64,000 nt of DNA from Eutrigla gurnardus (GCA_963514095.1 OY741282.1:12169347-12233346), one strand, 5' to 3'. Shown: positions 47,991 to 61,610, counted from the first letter of the stretch. The notes: generated by a model not told the origin, from the letters alone. Numbers and translations are program-made.

Positions 47991-50900
47991 CATTGTTTAC
48001 TTCCTGTATTGGTTCATCAGAGCATTTAAACTAAACTCGGAGAAGAGCTCACTCAGGTGGAAGTGGATTTTAAAAGAGCATATATTACTATAAAAGTTAT
48101 TTATATACATCCTTACAACCTAACAGAATGTACTATAAAGCTCTTAATAGCTCCCAGTGATAACGTAACTAGTATTATGTGCTGATCGGTCTGAAGAGAA
48201 ATGAGGTCAGTTACAAAACAGCAGACATCCAGAGCGTATCCTGTGTCTTCACGCCACCAGGAGGCTCCACAGGACACGGAACCATGCATGACCACAAGCC
48301 GCTGATTTTTAAAGTTGCATCTGCAGTATACATCAGTGTAAGATTTGCCATTTACCCAAACAAATGTGGTCAAACTGCTCGGGGCACGGCCCATGGAAGT
48401 GAGAGTCTTTTCACCCGACTTCTAAGACCTATTTGTATCTGTGCAGTCTGTGCTTGACAGATGGTGTGTTAGTTAACTGCACCTTTTAGGGCATGACAAC
48501 TTAAATATTTATGATTACTACAGTAGTGTGGTGACCTCATGTTATTTCCAACATTGGAAATAACCCTTTTAGAGAACATCCTTGGTCATATTATGCCCTT
48601 ATTTAATGACATGCCAAAAAGAAAAATCACAAAATATATTTTTCTTTGTCCTTTTCAAATAGGAATCCACTATTTTTTTCTTCCGTGCTTACATCATCTA
48701 GTGCCCACTAATTTTAACCAACATCCATCCATCCATCAAACAATCTGCAACCATACAGAACTGAAGGTCGTGAGCTCATCTTTTCACTCGGAATACGTCA
48801 CCATACGGAAGATAGATGCTCTGGAAATGCCGTTTCAGCTCACCTTTAATGAAGCGGAGGCAATATTGTGCAAAATGTTCCTCTTTTTCCCACTGCAGTC
48901 ATTTTGCCTTATTGGAAGAGCACAGGTGCAAATAACATTAATGATGGCACAATACCAGGACCCTCCAACTGAGACAGCGAGATGGGATTTAGCCATCCTT
49001 GATTTTTTGTCAAAATGTCTTCTGTAATAAATAGAATCAAATGAATGTGTTTTCATGCACAGTGTAGTCTGCTGTAGACCTGCTCTATTTGAAATGTAAT
49101 TTCCACTACTTTTTGACTTCAGATCGTAGTGATAACATGTTCATTTAGAGCTAAAAAGCTTAAAATTCACTTTATTTGCAGGCAAAAACACTGCCTGTTT
49201 AACATCTATGGAAGGAACCTAAAGGGAAAAGGCCATAAAAAATACCCATTTACCATTTGTCATAAACAATAAAATAGAATGATGTCATCCATAGCTTTCA
49301 GAACACAGTACTGGCAGTTTGGTGGAAGATATAATGTAGAGAACACCTTGCTAATTACTGCAAAGTAGAAAATATCTTAAAATATGTCTTTAATAGTGTT
49401 CAGGGAAATGTTATTATTCATCTAATGCATGGTGATTTTCATCCAATTTCGCTCTCATCACTCACTATAATGTACGGCTTCACATTTTGCATTGAAAACA
49501 AAAGTCATTAGCTTCATGAAATACGTAAACGACAGGACAAAAGGAAGCGTTTCTTTTTTTTTCTGGAATCCAAATATTTAATAGGTACATATCAATTATT
49601 ATTATGACATGTATAAAATTTCAGATCACAATATGAAGCAATGAAACTCCTCAGACTGGCATACGCTGCAAACGTTTGAGGTCGCCACATAAAAATGACT
49701 AATGATTAAAATAGAAGAGAAGCAACTAAAATGGTAGAAAAATGGCGTACAGACATAGATAATAGTAAGCATTCTAGGGAAATTAAATGCGACTTTTTCA
49801 AACTTTTTTCTTCAATAGAGTGCAATAAAAAATAAAAAAACAACACAGCACTGAAGCCAAGCGTCCACAAGACGTCTAAAAAAAATGTTAGTACTGTAGG
49901 TTCACGGAGGTCAGAGGAGAGGAGAGGGAGAGGAGGTCACAGCAGAGAAAGAAACGAGGGCTATTAGCTTGCCAGTCAATGCAGGGAGAAAATAATCTCT
50001 GAACAAGATTGAGCAACAGTGGAATTAATGCACATCACAGTTAGCTTTAAAGACCATAGTAGCATTTGTACTTGCGTGTTGTTGACACAAAAAAAATAAA
50101 ATCCTGAATGACTGAACAGAAAACAAGGACATCACCACAAACAAACAAACAGCCGGCCAATGAAAGGGGAACTGATGTGTCCAGCAGCGTCGGGCTGCGT
50201 CTCCAGGTTACAGGTGATGATGTCAGTGAACGAGGGCTACGTTTGATTTTTCTCCCACAACCAACTCAAGTGTGTGAACTATTTCAGATGCATTATCTGG
50301 AATTCACTGTCGCCTCTGCCCAGATCACAGAGTGCAGAGACGGTGCCGCTGCTCTCCATGGGGGGCATTTTTGTTTTGGTTCCTATCAGACCTGCCAACC
50401 CTGGACATTGTAGTACCGTATCAGCACTGGAAAAGATGCAAATCTGTGTCAGCCGCTCCAGATGTTCAACATTTTTAAGCTCGGGTTGTGTAATATGTGT
50501 ATAATATATTCAAAGGTGGGTAGTATATGTAACTGTAGTATATGTGGGGGCACAGTGTACATCATTACATGGCAACAATAAGCTTCTATCTGTCCTATAT
50601 TACCATGCGGCACAAAAAAAATTGGTCCAAAATCATTATCAAACTGTCCGGGTAGGACAAAAGGTCTTTACAGTAGAAGATCAGGCAAGCCTACAAAAGG
50701 AGCTTAAAAGCTGCGTTTAAGGACTATTTGCTTGTACCCGATGATTCACAGCTGCCATTTTTATTTTCACGGATCGTGGAAAGCAAGACCCGATGATCTC
50801 GTGAAACAAATGAGTTCCTAATATTGGTGTTTTTGTTTTTAGGCTACACAATCAAAGTGATTGACTGATGATGAAAACATTCACCTCTGTCCAACTAATT

Positions 50901-53411
50901 TAGGGAGAAAACAAACAAAGACATTACTTTTATACATCGCTTGTATGAGACAATTAAATGAGCTTGTTTTCTCTTTTTGGAACCAACTCTCTGTATTAAA
51001 CCTGTTTCTGTATTTACGTATTTAAGATTTACGTTTTCACACGTTCCACAATCAGACCTGATCGGGCTCCCAAACATTTGCTGTCTTTTCAGTGTTAAAG
51101 TTTGACATAATTCAAACGTTACCGTGCAGACACACACACATATTTTACCTTTGCCAAAGGTTTTTCAGTTTGGTTGGTTTGTCTGTCAGCAGGATTCACC
51201 GGGCGGATGCACACATTATTTTTCACTTACGGAAACAGCCTTGGCGGAGTTCTGGGCTCTCCGAGTGCCCTTCTAGTTCCATTATGCATTCAATGTTACG
51301 TTGAATGCAAGCCTATTGAAGCATTCAATAGTGTATTGCACACACAGAGAACTACTGAAATGTGTCCTTTTCATATACGAGCAGTGAACACTCACAGACG
51401 CTCTCTTGAGCGTATTAGTATTAGTGTCGATCCAATGCTTGATTTCCAGTTTCAGCTAAACCTTATTGATACTCAATTTTAACAAAATAAGTTCTGAACT
51501 ATTAAAATGTATCTAAAGACAAGCAACCATACATTAACTTGGCCTAAATAAAATAATAGATCTACAATTTTAAATCATTTCGGATTCAAAATAATACGTT
51601 TGCAACATTAGGAAACTGGCCAGGCATCGGACACAGTAACGGTTTACCCGTTGTATACAATATACTGGAGGACTGCTGCACTTTTTGGACCCTGATGGTG
51701 TGAATCCACATAAATATGCTGGACTGAAAACTCTCGTCAGGGAATAAAAAATTAAAAACAAATCAGTGGCCTTATTTTCAGGCTCAACCATGGCAACAAA
51801 TAATTCCCATCATCCTGGCTGTGCAATCACTTCTCAGACTACGTTTCTAAAACGCCAGGGAGAAGCAGATCACGTTGGACACCCAGAGCTCTCTGCTGAA
51901 CATTAAACTAAATCTTACAGTGAAAACGATAGCGGATGAATATCTGCCGAAACACAAAATATGCTAACCGTCTCTGTGTGAAGTCCTGCTTGATTGTGGT
52001 TGCTTGGTAACGCCAGGGACGACCACAGTGTGCCCTTCTGGGCATCAATGACAAGAACATGCAGGCAGTAAACACACTGCATGTAAATCGTTACTTTTCA
52101 GAGTATTTCTCAGATAGACAAGTTGATGGGGAAAACCAGAACATACTCATCTAATGTGAGAGGACAGTGGAATCTATAATTTCAATATTGTTAGGTTTTA
52201 ACAGCACTTATGAGAGAGGTCAAATACTATGCATTTGTTAACCTCATTTGATTTAAGCTGCTTGGAAATGGAAACAAAAAGTGCCTCGCTAAAGACAGAT
52301 GATCATTTGGTGAGGTCTTTCCCAAATCGATACTCCACAAGTGCATTTTATCGTTACATATCAGAAATGACCGGTGCTTTTTAAAAGCAGATTTCTGAAG
52401 GTATTTGCCCCTGACCTGCTCCACGGCCGTCGTCTTTGGTATGTTTATGAAGTAAGTGCCATATATGTTTTCATCTGAGAGAGTTGTGCCTGTTGATCAC
52501 TGTCGTGTTCACCGGGAATGGAAGGTTGCTGCTGTGTTGGGCCCTCCAGACAAAGCTGCCACTTTGTTCTCCTCAAATGCACTGAAAGGATCTCTGGCGA
52601 GACGTTTGCTATTCTTATTAGCTCAAGGCATGGCAAGAATCCAAGCAGTTAGCAGAATGTTCCAGTGTGCTCCACATTAACCTACAAAATAAGTCCCGTC
52701 ATTGATAAAGTGCTTCAAAAAGGCATAAAACATTGTGTGCTTTCCTAATTTTACCTTGCCTGAACAGACCACCTTTCGGTCACATGACCTACTTGCTCAT
52801 TCTGAATGTTGTGCAGGGAGGGTGTTGTGTCCTGCTGTGCCTAAATCACCGTATTAAACTAGCACCTGGTGTAAAACTACGTGCGGGGTACACAAAAATG
52901 CTGATAGGTTGGCAGAAGTCTGATGGCGTGATTTGGTAATATTGCCAGGGAGAAATTTGCACCCAAACAAAAATTGTTTGTGTATTTCAATTCATGGAAG
53001 CAGTGAATTACACAGGGGAGTGGCAGAAAAAAAGAGGCAAATCTTGAGCTGGCTAGTGGGTGTGAATTGGGGCTCCTTTTGTGCGTTTGTGGGGGCAGGA
53101 GTAGTGAGTTTAAAAAATGTCCTTGGTTGAATTTCAGGCTGGTGATGTTAATGGAGACTGTCCAGGTTTATCAGATGAGGTCAGTCCCTACTGAGGTTGT
53201 CTGTGTATGAATGATTGTATACATAAATGGCTGTATATGCAATATACATTTGCCCGTGTGTACAGTATGAGTGTGCAATGCGTTTTAAAGTGGAGCTCTA
53301 GGTACTTGACGGTATACGGGAGGGGGAAGGGGGGAGGGGGGGGGGGGGGGGGGGTGCACAGAATGGATGCGCATGTGCATGTGTGTATGTGTTCTATTTA
53401 TAAATGTGACC
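47991..53411 (-). other. Convergent stretch between oaz1 and uhrf2, possibly long uhrf2 3' UTR
   Basis: There are no supported coding exons. Minus-strand AATAAA signals occur at 50760-50765 and 49171-49176, which would give uhrf2 3' UTRs of about 2.6 and 4.2 kb. The stretch is AT-rich, almost free of recognisable repeats, and contains short A/T runs typical of UTRs. The 162-codon plus-strand frame at 48539-49027 has no recognisable domain and low-complexity aromatic content, and is taken as chance. Confidence 0.4.
53318..53354. repeat. Poly-G tract in the uhrf2 3' flank
   Basis: An almost pure G run (agggggaaggggggagg then a long G block) lies about 60 bases downstream of the uhrf2 stop codon, that is poly-C in the mRNA 3' UTR. 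Length in such tracts is often unreliable in assemblies. Confidence 0.9.
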
Positions 53412-56400
53412 TCATCGGCCCTTGCTGTAGCCGGGGTAGAACTGGTCAAGCAGCACCTGAAGGGTCACGTTTTGGGCCATGACGTAGTCTTTGCCCAAGT
53501 CGTGACGGCAGGCGGGGCAGGTGTAGACCTGCGCTCGGAACGACCGCTGTAGACAAGTCTGAGGAGAGGGGGGACGGGGGGTTAAAACACAAGTACGAGG
53601 ACGGGATCGTCAAGTGGTCAGTCAGTACACACCTTGCACACGTTGTGCGTGCAGACGGTGGTGATGGGTTGGAAGGCCAACTCCTGGCAGCACACGCACA
53701 TGAAGATCTGCTCCATCTTCTGCAGGAAAGTCTTTGTACATACAAAGACAGAAACGAAAAAAAGTGAAGAAAAAAAACTGTAAGAACTTTCCCAAATATA
53801 TGGGTGCTACTGTCATTTAAACTTCTACATCAGTTTGCAGGCTAGACAGCTAATTAGCTGCAAAGCTTCACATTAAGCAGCATGTAAACCTGCTTATGTC
53901 ACTTTGTTCCGGTTAGATGCTGGTACGGGCCTTTCTCTTGTAAATCCCTGCTAACAACACACTGTCTGCCTGTGATATGTAGCTACAACACAAGTTTGTT
54001 TACTTTGGCACATCGACACCCCGCTCCAGGAAGCTAGGATGAAAAGTAGCAGCTCTGATATTTCTCCCAGGGCCTGTCTTCTTTTTTAGCCATTCAAAAG
54101 TGTGAACAATATTTTCTAAAACCACACAAAAAGGGATGACTAAGTATGATTTCAGTTGGACTTTTGTGGAGAAGCCTGAGATGTGTTAGCGTCATACCGG
54201 CCCCTCTTTAAGGTATCCCATGGCTTCATCCCAGAGTTTCTTGTTGGCTGTGTCCTCCCGGATCAACTGCTGCTGCTGCTCGGACAGCTGGAAAGTCTCC
54301 TCCATCTTCACCTTTTTAGAGGGAGGCTCCACTGCTGGTGACGGCTCTGGTGAAGACACGCGAGTAAGACCCCAAACAATGCAGTGACGCTTGGAAAATG
54401 AATTGAAAATGACCGTTCACAGTAGTGGATGCTTGACCGGTGGAAGCTATCTTAAAGGAAGTTTCACTCCTGTGCCGTTCTCACCTGTCCTCTTCTCACA
54501 CCTTGTCTGACCTGCTTTGATTCGTCTGTAAAAGCACCCACCGCTATCTCCGGTCGTCTTCTGCTCTCCATTACTCGGCGGCCCCTCTTCTTCCACACTG
54601 GCCATGGGCTGCTCTTCCTCCTCTTCCTCGTCATTCTCTTCTTTTTCCTTGATCTTGCGTCTCCGCGGCCTCCCCCTTCCGGGGTAGTGCTTACTCCGGC
54701 CGCCGCGTCCGGGTCGGGCACAGGCCTCCTTCTTTGTCTTGTTAGCCATCGCTGACAAGTAGCCGGGCGGGTACTGCAGACAGTGGCGCTTAGTAAAACA
54801 CATGGAAAGAACAAACCACATACAGTATATACATTATGTATAACTTCTATATGTTCTGTCTAAACAGAGCTCACACACAGACGGTCACGCTCGCAGACTC
54901 ACCTGAACAGCAAGGCCCAGTTTTTTGATCCTCTCCACTCCTTCAGGCGTCCACGGCGCCGGTTCCAGGTCGTCCCGTCTCAGCAGGTACCGCCACACCA
55001 GGTAGCCACACTTTCCAATCTCTGGCCAGTACTTTACCACCTTCACATTCACACCAGAATACCATTAAAAATGATCAAGCTTCTCTACGTTCCTGACATG
55101 TTAAGACATGTACTGGTGTCTTTGTATTTTAAGGTACTTGAAATGAGAAGATCTATTTTTACACTACAAAAAAAAAAGCAACAAAATGAGCGTCTGTACC
55201 TTGTAGATGCCGTCGTAGCGATTTCCCTCCTCAGGAGCATATTTGCTGATGCGTCGACCTTTGGAGCTGCGCACCACTCTCACCGGCTTTCCTGCCCGCC
55301 AGTTCCTGGACTCGGCCCCGTCTTTGTCATTCAGAGGTGCATCGCAGTTTAAGGCCAACGCCCTGATGGAGTCGGTGTCCAAGAGAAATAGACAAGACAG
55401 AACAATCGTCAAGTCCGACTAACGGTTAGAGATGTTCATGGATAAGACGTTCATCATTCTAGCGAAGTTATCTTACAAGGTGTAGAAAAGTCAGTTAGCT
55501 TTCCATTCATCTTTAAGTGTTGTACCTGTTCATGTGTGTCAGGGTCTGGTCAAAAGAGTGCTCTCCGATCCGTTTGTTTCCTGAGAGGTCACGACCCCCA
55601 CTGCCTGTGTAGGTGAACTCATCTCCCCGGTCCTACAGCAGGCAATGGAAGCATAAACAAAGTTATCAGTTTACTTCATTAAAATCCCCCTACTTCATAT
55701 GTAGGAGATAATTAAATTATTCATAAACATTTGATAAAAAAAACAAAAAAACACACCACTTCATCCTCAAAGCCCCCAGCCAGCACCAGCGAATAGGAGC
55801 CATCGTTACTGCGCCCATGGATGCCACCAACATGCGGCCTGTGCACGCCTGCCTCACTCACCTGAAGAGAGTCAGAAAAAGAAACGGCGAAGCAGAGGAA
55901 ACGCATTCATGATACTGGAAGTGATATCACAGAAATCAGATTAGAGAAAGATATGACAATGCAATCCATAAGCTCCTAATACTGAGTGTAAAGTACAGGA
56001 TGAGACATGGGAGACTTAACAAACATTTTCACCAAATTCATTTGTGATGCAAACGGCTCACCTGAACTCTGAACTTCCAGGTGGTTCCAACAGGAACACC
56101 CGGTATGGGTCCATAGTGGTTCGAAGGAACGATGGTGCACTCCTTGGTACGCCCCACACAGGCCATACCCTGCAATGACATCAGGAAAGACGACAAAGGA
56201 ATTTAAACTGCATGCACAGAAATACCATTAAATATCCACAAGTCCTTCAGATCATTTAAATACTGTGATGAAGGGCAGAGTTGCTGAAGTGTTTTTACTT
56301 TCCGAAATCACCCAGAATCCCATTCAGGACTTACAGAGGATTTCAAAAGTGAGAAGACAAAGAAAAAGTATTTTATTTTAAGGGTAATAAAATTGCAATA

Positions 56401-58085
56401 ATGTGAAAGGCAAGAATAAATGCCGTGTGACTCACAGCACTTAAATGTGCCCAAACACACAAGCGGGGCTGTTTTCAATTAGTCCACAGAGAAAGGGAGC
56501 ATTCTGGTAAAGAAAACGAGTTATTTTCCGTTGGCAGTTCCAGGAAAGTGGCTAAGTCATGCTTAATGGCATTGTTCACAGTACACCATGGAGCAGAGAG
56601 GATGGAACCGAGCCACACAATATCTCAAAGTGTTGCCATGAGAAGACTCCGGGGAGATTTGAGAAAAAAACATTTAACAGTATGCTTAAAACAGATGCTT
56701 TTTAAAAAAAAAAAACAATTTTAAATACGTGACAGCTGTCCTCCTCCGCAGTGTGCATGAGATCATTTGAGTTTTTTGGTCAATAAAAAGTTGAAACGCA
56801 ATATTGACCTCACTAGACATAAAGGGGTTCAGTGTTCATTAGTCACGTTGGGAATATTTGACAAGAGCCTGATAATCGATAGCACGCCAATATTTATAGA
56901 AATGTCGGCATCTGCAAAAAGGTGCTATGACCAAACATCAAACAAAATTATTAATCTACTCCAGGAGCCTGGGCCAACATTAACAACACATTAAGAATTG
57001 TGGACTGGATCAAAAACTTGATCTGATCGTTTGATTTGAGGGGAAAAGTCGCGGCGTGCTCGGGCAATATTTAACAGAGCTTCAAAGACCTCCTCACATG
57101 AAACCATATCTCCATCAAGAACAACACACACAGCAGATTACACACACAACATATTAAACGCGTGAAATGGTACACTAAAACACACCAGTTTGCAGGACGT
57201 AAATGGTGTGTGTAACGCATGCATTGAATGAATCAATCAATTAATGAATGGCTCACCCAAACCTTTGCTGCTGGCGGTGTACTCTATAAGAACGATATGT
57301 AACTGCTGTATAACCTTTTACATTTAAGTAGAACCAGTTTGTGTGGTCTATTACCATCGTTTTTATTTTAGAGCTTTTTTTAAACAGCAACATTTATGAG
57401 TATACATTGAATATGATACACTAGAAAATGTAATGCGTTTAAATATCAAATAAGGAGGTCTGTTTATTCTTCTTTTATGTTTGTTGACTTTTTTAAATTC
57501 ATGAAGTGTTGTATAAACTCTTGTCCGGAGAATTTTCAGGCTACAACATCTGAGCTATGAGGTTTTTTTTTGTTGTTGTTGTTTTTTTTACACAAACTGC
57601 TCTCTCTTTTTTTATTTTTTTATTTATTTATAGTTTTTCCTTTTACAAAGCATTTTATAAAGTAACACAACATGAACATGGACATGGGGTGTTTTCTGTC
57701 ACAGTATTACAGCAAAGTAATCAACCAATCACAAACAGCTCTTTCATATTCATTCACATATCCTTTCCTCTGAGGAGGAACCACAGACCTTCCCTCAGGC
57801 TTACTGTTTAAATCTTTTTACAGTCTTGCAGAGCCTCTGTCCTCTGCCTCACACCTGGTGTATGTGTGTACCTTAGGGTGCCATTGGGTCTCACCTTTCC
57901 CCAGTCCCTTTGACTCTCAGTTGTTGCCGAAGGCATCTTGGCTTTCTTCTTGCTAGCTTTGAGTTTCTCTCCCGCCTTAACAACCTCACTGGTGTCGTTC
58001 TTACAGGTGGGACAGTACCTGGCAGGATGAGAGGAAATCGTTTCTGTGGACGTAGGCAGCTGTGTGTGTGTGTGTGTGTGTGTTG

Positions 58086-58128
<43 letters not shown>

Positions 58129-58669
58129 GCTGTGATAGAAAAGGTGGTTAATGAATGTTGTCAATCAATTTCATGTTTAACCGTTTTAGTTCTGTTAAGC
58201 AACACAAGACACATTCTTTTAAATCACACTGTCATTTCTGTTAGACAACAGAAACATTTGAAGGCACTTCACTAGACAAACTCACACCTGCATTATGTCA
58301 TTATTTTATATTGATTTCACCCTCAATCACCACTTAATTATCACACTGAACACCATTAATCAACCTCCTTAAATTGATTGTAAAGCGCATGATGTTGCGG
58401 CTAATTGCCGAGCGACAGTCTCTCTCACCAGTCCTCGTCATCGGGGATGGTGGCGAGCGGCGGGTTGAGGCAGTAGATGTGGAACGCCATGTTGCACTCG
58501 TCACACAGCAGCTGCATGTGGGCATCCTGCTTCCCGCCGCACACGCAGCAGGAGCAGAAGCGGCACTCTGCTTCGGGGTCGGCCTTGCAGTGCTTACACT
58601 CCGGGCCGCTCTTCCCTGGAAGAAGCAAACATTCACACACGCATGCACATGTACTTGCAGATTGTCTTA

Positions 58670-58726
<57 letters not shown>

Positions 58727-59313
58727 AGAGTGTGCAGTCTAGTGCCTACGTTTAAATTGTCCATCTAAAGCGGAGAGTGCGCGAGCTCCCGGTTTCTCCA
58801 CCTTGTAGATTTCATCCAGAAACGCGACTTTACAATCCCCGATTATATCTCCGGGACCCCTGGAGGGAGGGCGAGAGACAAGAGAGAGAAATGGAGAGAG
58901 ACAAAAAGAGAGAGAGAGAGAGAGAGAGAGAGCACAAGAAAAGGAAACCGAAGAGGAGCGATGAAAAGACGTGTTACGGAGCGTGTTGCAGAGAGACGGA
59001 AGGAACTCAAAACAGAGAAATGTTAGGCTTTCATTTACAAAGCAACAAAAACAAGCAGATGAAGAAAATAAAACTGCAATCCTCCCTTCCTCACCCCAGG
59101 AGGATCTTGACTCTCAGCTCCTTGTTGGTCCGGGACGCTTGATTGACGGTCTGAACCTCGGCATCGAACCAGAAGCCCCTCTCGTCTGGCGTCTCCAGGT
59201 TGTAGTTGACCATCACGTGCATGCCCACTTGGAGGTCATCCCACCGCAGCAGGGTCCGGGCACGTGGCCGCACCTCCGCCGGCCGCACCGCCACCACGCC
59301 GTTCTCTGGGTAG
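53412..59313 (-). CDS. uhrf2: UHRF2, E3 ubiquitin ligase and chromatin reader (5' exons outside window)
   Basis: UHRF2 reads histone H3 through tandem Tudor and PHD modules and modified cytosine through its SRA domain, and ubiquitylates targets with a C-terminal RING. Exons in transcript order: 59313-59095, 58859-58750, 58615-58429, 58018-57895, 56169-56062, 55861-55757, 55632-55526, 55362-55200, 55040-54903, 54773-54542, 54346-54198, 53731-53633, 53558-53412. These give 628 residues plus stop after one split base. In order: second Tudor ([13 protein letters not shown]), PHD ([28 protein letters not shown]), SRA ([41 protein letters not shown] finger in SGNKRIG), linker, RING (CVCCQEL...CTHNVCK...CPACRHD), ending PGYSKGR. 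Tudor, PHD and SRA residues fit UHRF2 better than UHRF1 ([26 protein letters not shown]). The ubiquitin-like and first Tudor exons were not found up to 64000. Confidence 0.94.
58061..58128. repeat. (TG)n microsatellite in a uhrf2 intron
   Basis: An interrupted TG array (two TTGC breaks) lies about 45 bases upstream, in the transcript sense, of the 3' splice site of exon 58018-57895. Confidence 0.95.
58672..58723. repeat. (GT)n microsatellite in a uhrf2 intron
   Basis: About 26 GT units lie some 57 bases upstream, in the transcript sense, of the 3' splice site of PHD exon 58615-58429. Confidence 0.95.
58907..58932. repeat. (AG)n tract in a uhrf2 intron
   Basis: A purine AG array; on the transcribed strand it is a (CT)n tract starting about 50 bases before the acceptor of exon 58859-58750. 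Confidence 0.9.
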
Positions 59314-60199
59314 CTGGAGAAGGGAGAGGAAGGAGCGAGAAGGAAGGGGTTGTATGAAATCTTTATGTCACTCTGCTGTCTTCTCCTCACAGAATACAGT
59401 CATTTAGAGGTCAATGGATCTACAAAGATCCATTTTAGTATAAAACAAATGTGCATTTCATGACACATTTTACACACCGTCCATGTTATCAGGAATTTAA
59501 AGTATTCACTTCTTTATACATTTGCCAATGTGCCATGGAAAGGGTTGAGCTTCTACTGAGCACTTAACTTCATTTGTTGTATTCATCATTTGTTGTATTC
59601 TAATGGTTGGAAGAGAAAAACCTTGAGCACAAAACTGAACAGTGTAAAAAAAATTCTCTGCAAAAAAACAGCTATTCAGGACAGTGTGTTCAGTAAATGC
59701 TCAATGCGTTAAGTCACACACTGTTCCAATGATAAGCAATTTAAGCCTCCGTACAGGAACACAAGTCCAGAAAGACGAGCACAGAGGGGCAAGAGCTGTT
59801 TTACGTGTTGATTTTGCACAAAAGCTGAATTATGATTTTAGGTAACTGGCATTGCAGACATTTTTCCATTATGTGAATTTTGCTGATCGGCCTTCAGCTG
59901 TCCAACACAGGATATAATGCAAATTTAATATTGTTATCATTGTAAAATCATCAATTTGACTTGCAACAAGGTTCAAGCCCCGATCTCAAGTACCGATCTC
60001 AAGTAGGCGAAGTCAAAAATGTAAGGGTGTAAATTTAGACTGGACTAATCCCACAGAAAAAATATGATTTGTTTTTTTTCCTAGAAACTGTTTGTTCCGG
60101 ATATAGAAAACAAATATAATTCAACATTAATTACTTTTCACCAATTTTCTATAAAACTGTAGATTCTCAAAGACTTGCCTCTACATAACATGAGACAAA

Positions 60200-60360
60200 T
60201 GCACACAACATAAGACTGAATATAAGAAGTAAATGGAGTCACTGTGATGTCACCCACTGGTTTGTGGACTGCAGTTTTGAAGCCGTCACCATCTTGGTTT
60301 TTGGCCGCCGCCATCTTGGCTTTTTGCAACGAGGGGGTGGAGCAAAGTACGACCTCATGC
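60200..60360. repeat. Fish interspersed repeat fragment (class unknown)
   Basis: The motifs TGATGTCACCCACTGG, TTTGTGGACTGCAGTTTTGAAGCC and GCCGCCATCTTGGC recur in many teleost genomes as part of a non-autonomous repeat. The boundaries and class are not visible here. Recognition rests on memory of the motif. Confidence 0.4.
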
Positions 60361-61339
60361 TTAATGATACATTTCTAGGCGACCAAAAAGGTTATTAATT
60401 AATTAATTTCACCAACTGAAAACACACTGTGAAAAGTTTAAAAAACCCAAACTAGACACCACAGTAGAGACCTACTGCCTACCCCGCCCTAAAGCACACC
60501 CTGTTTGATTCTAAATGGGACCATGATTTACTAAATGGACAGCAGCTGTATCCAAGCACACAACAGCTTTCCGACTGGGTTTTTGGAGCAAAGGATTATG
60601 GAGGATGTTCACTACTATGGCCTCATTCTCATAAGTCTTTTTTCAAGTTAACGTTCATATAGATGGAACTCAGCATTCTCCACATTCTTTTGCTAAACTG
60701 CACATTTTCGGGGGATCCCCGCTTGAGCCGCTGCTTTAAGGACAGAACAAAGCAGCGTTATTACATTCACACCGCACGCACTGTTCAAGCTCTCTTAACA
60801 AAGTCAAACATTTAAGAAAATGAGGGAACTGGTTCGATCGGGTTCGAGTTATCTACATCCAGATCGTGATTTCTGGGAACTTCTGCACCGTTTGCCAACT
60901 GCCACAAAAGTGAGGTGACTAAAGATCCGCCAAGATAAACAAATATGTAGTAATGACAGGATTCTGGGGGAACAAAACATCTACATAGTCACTGTTTTCG
61001 ATATTTCATGTGGTTTGTGGTTTTTGAGGCTTTTGGTCAGATTTTGCTGACGGACTACATACGTACATGCATGACATGACCCTGAATGAACTGCAGAATC
61101 CAATTTGTTTGGGACATTTTTAGATAATTGGCATCAGAAGATTAAAGAAGGGAGTCCTAATACAGCATTTTGTTTTTGTCTCAGTTTATCTTCTTTTTTT
61201 TACAAAGACTGATGTGTCTTTATTTCCCTTTTTTTAAAAGTAACACCATCATCACCACAAAAATCTAAATTAAACCAATTACAAATTGATTGCCAGGTCT
61301 TTAAAAGAATAGTTTGTTTCTGTGTTCTATTAACAATAA

Positions 61340-61610
61340 TAGTCTTGATGTCAGCGTGAGGTTGCAACCAACAGAAACTCCAGAAAATGATTGTACTCAG
61401 TCGAGAAATAGTCACACATAACCCCCCCATGAAAAAATGGAAAAATGTTTAAACCTTTCTTTTGGACGGATGAGAAACTAACGGGCTTCGGAGGTGTTGC
61501 AAGCCAGATTTTGTTACATTTAGACGGAGCCAAGCTAGCCTTTTTCCCCTTTGGCTCTCATCTTTGTGCTAAGATAGCTAGCTTCATACTTAACATGCAG
61601 ATGTTAGACT
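61340..61610. repeat. Fish interspersed repeat fragment
   Basis: AGTCACACATAACCCCCCC, then a GCAAGCCAGATTTTGTTACA-like segment, AGCCAAGCTAGCC, and TTTGTGCTAAGATAGCTAGC occur in the order known for a common teleost repeat. Parts of the same repeat appear at 31805-31900 and, as a shorter GTTAGCTTAGCTTAGC remnant, near 28485-28500. Confidence 0.4.

Noticed and set aside
48539..49027. 162-codon plus-strand open frame between oaz1 and uhrf2
   Set aside because: No known domain, no splice partner, aromatic-rich AT-driven composition, and it lies in a probable 3' UTR of the opposite strand.
53412..59313. Assignment as uhrf1 rather than uhrf2
   Set aside because: Diagnostic stretches in Tudor, PHD and SRA ([35 protein letters not shown]) follow UHRF2, and the ric1-ermp1 neighbourhood agrees with the UHRF2 locus.
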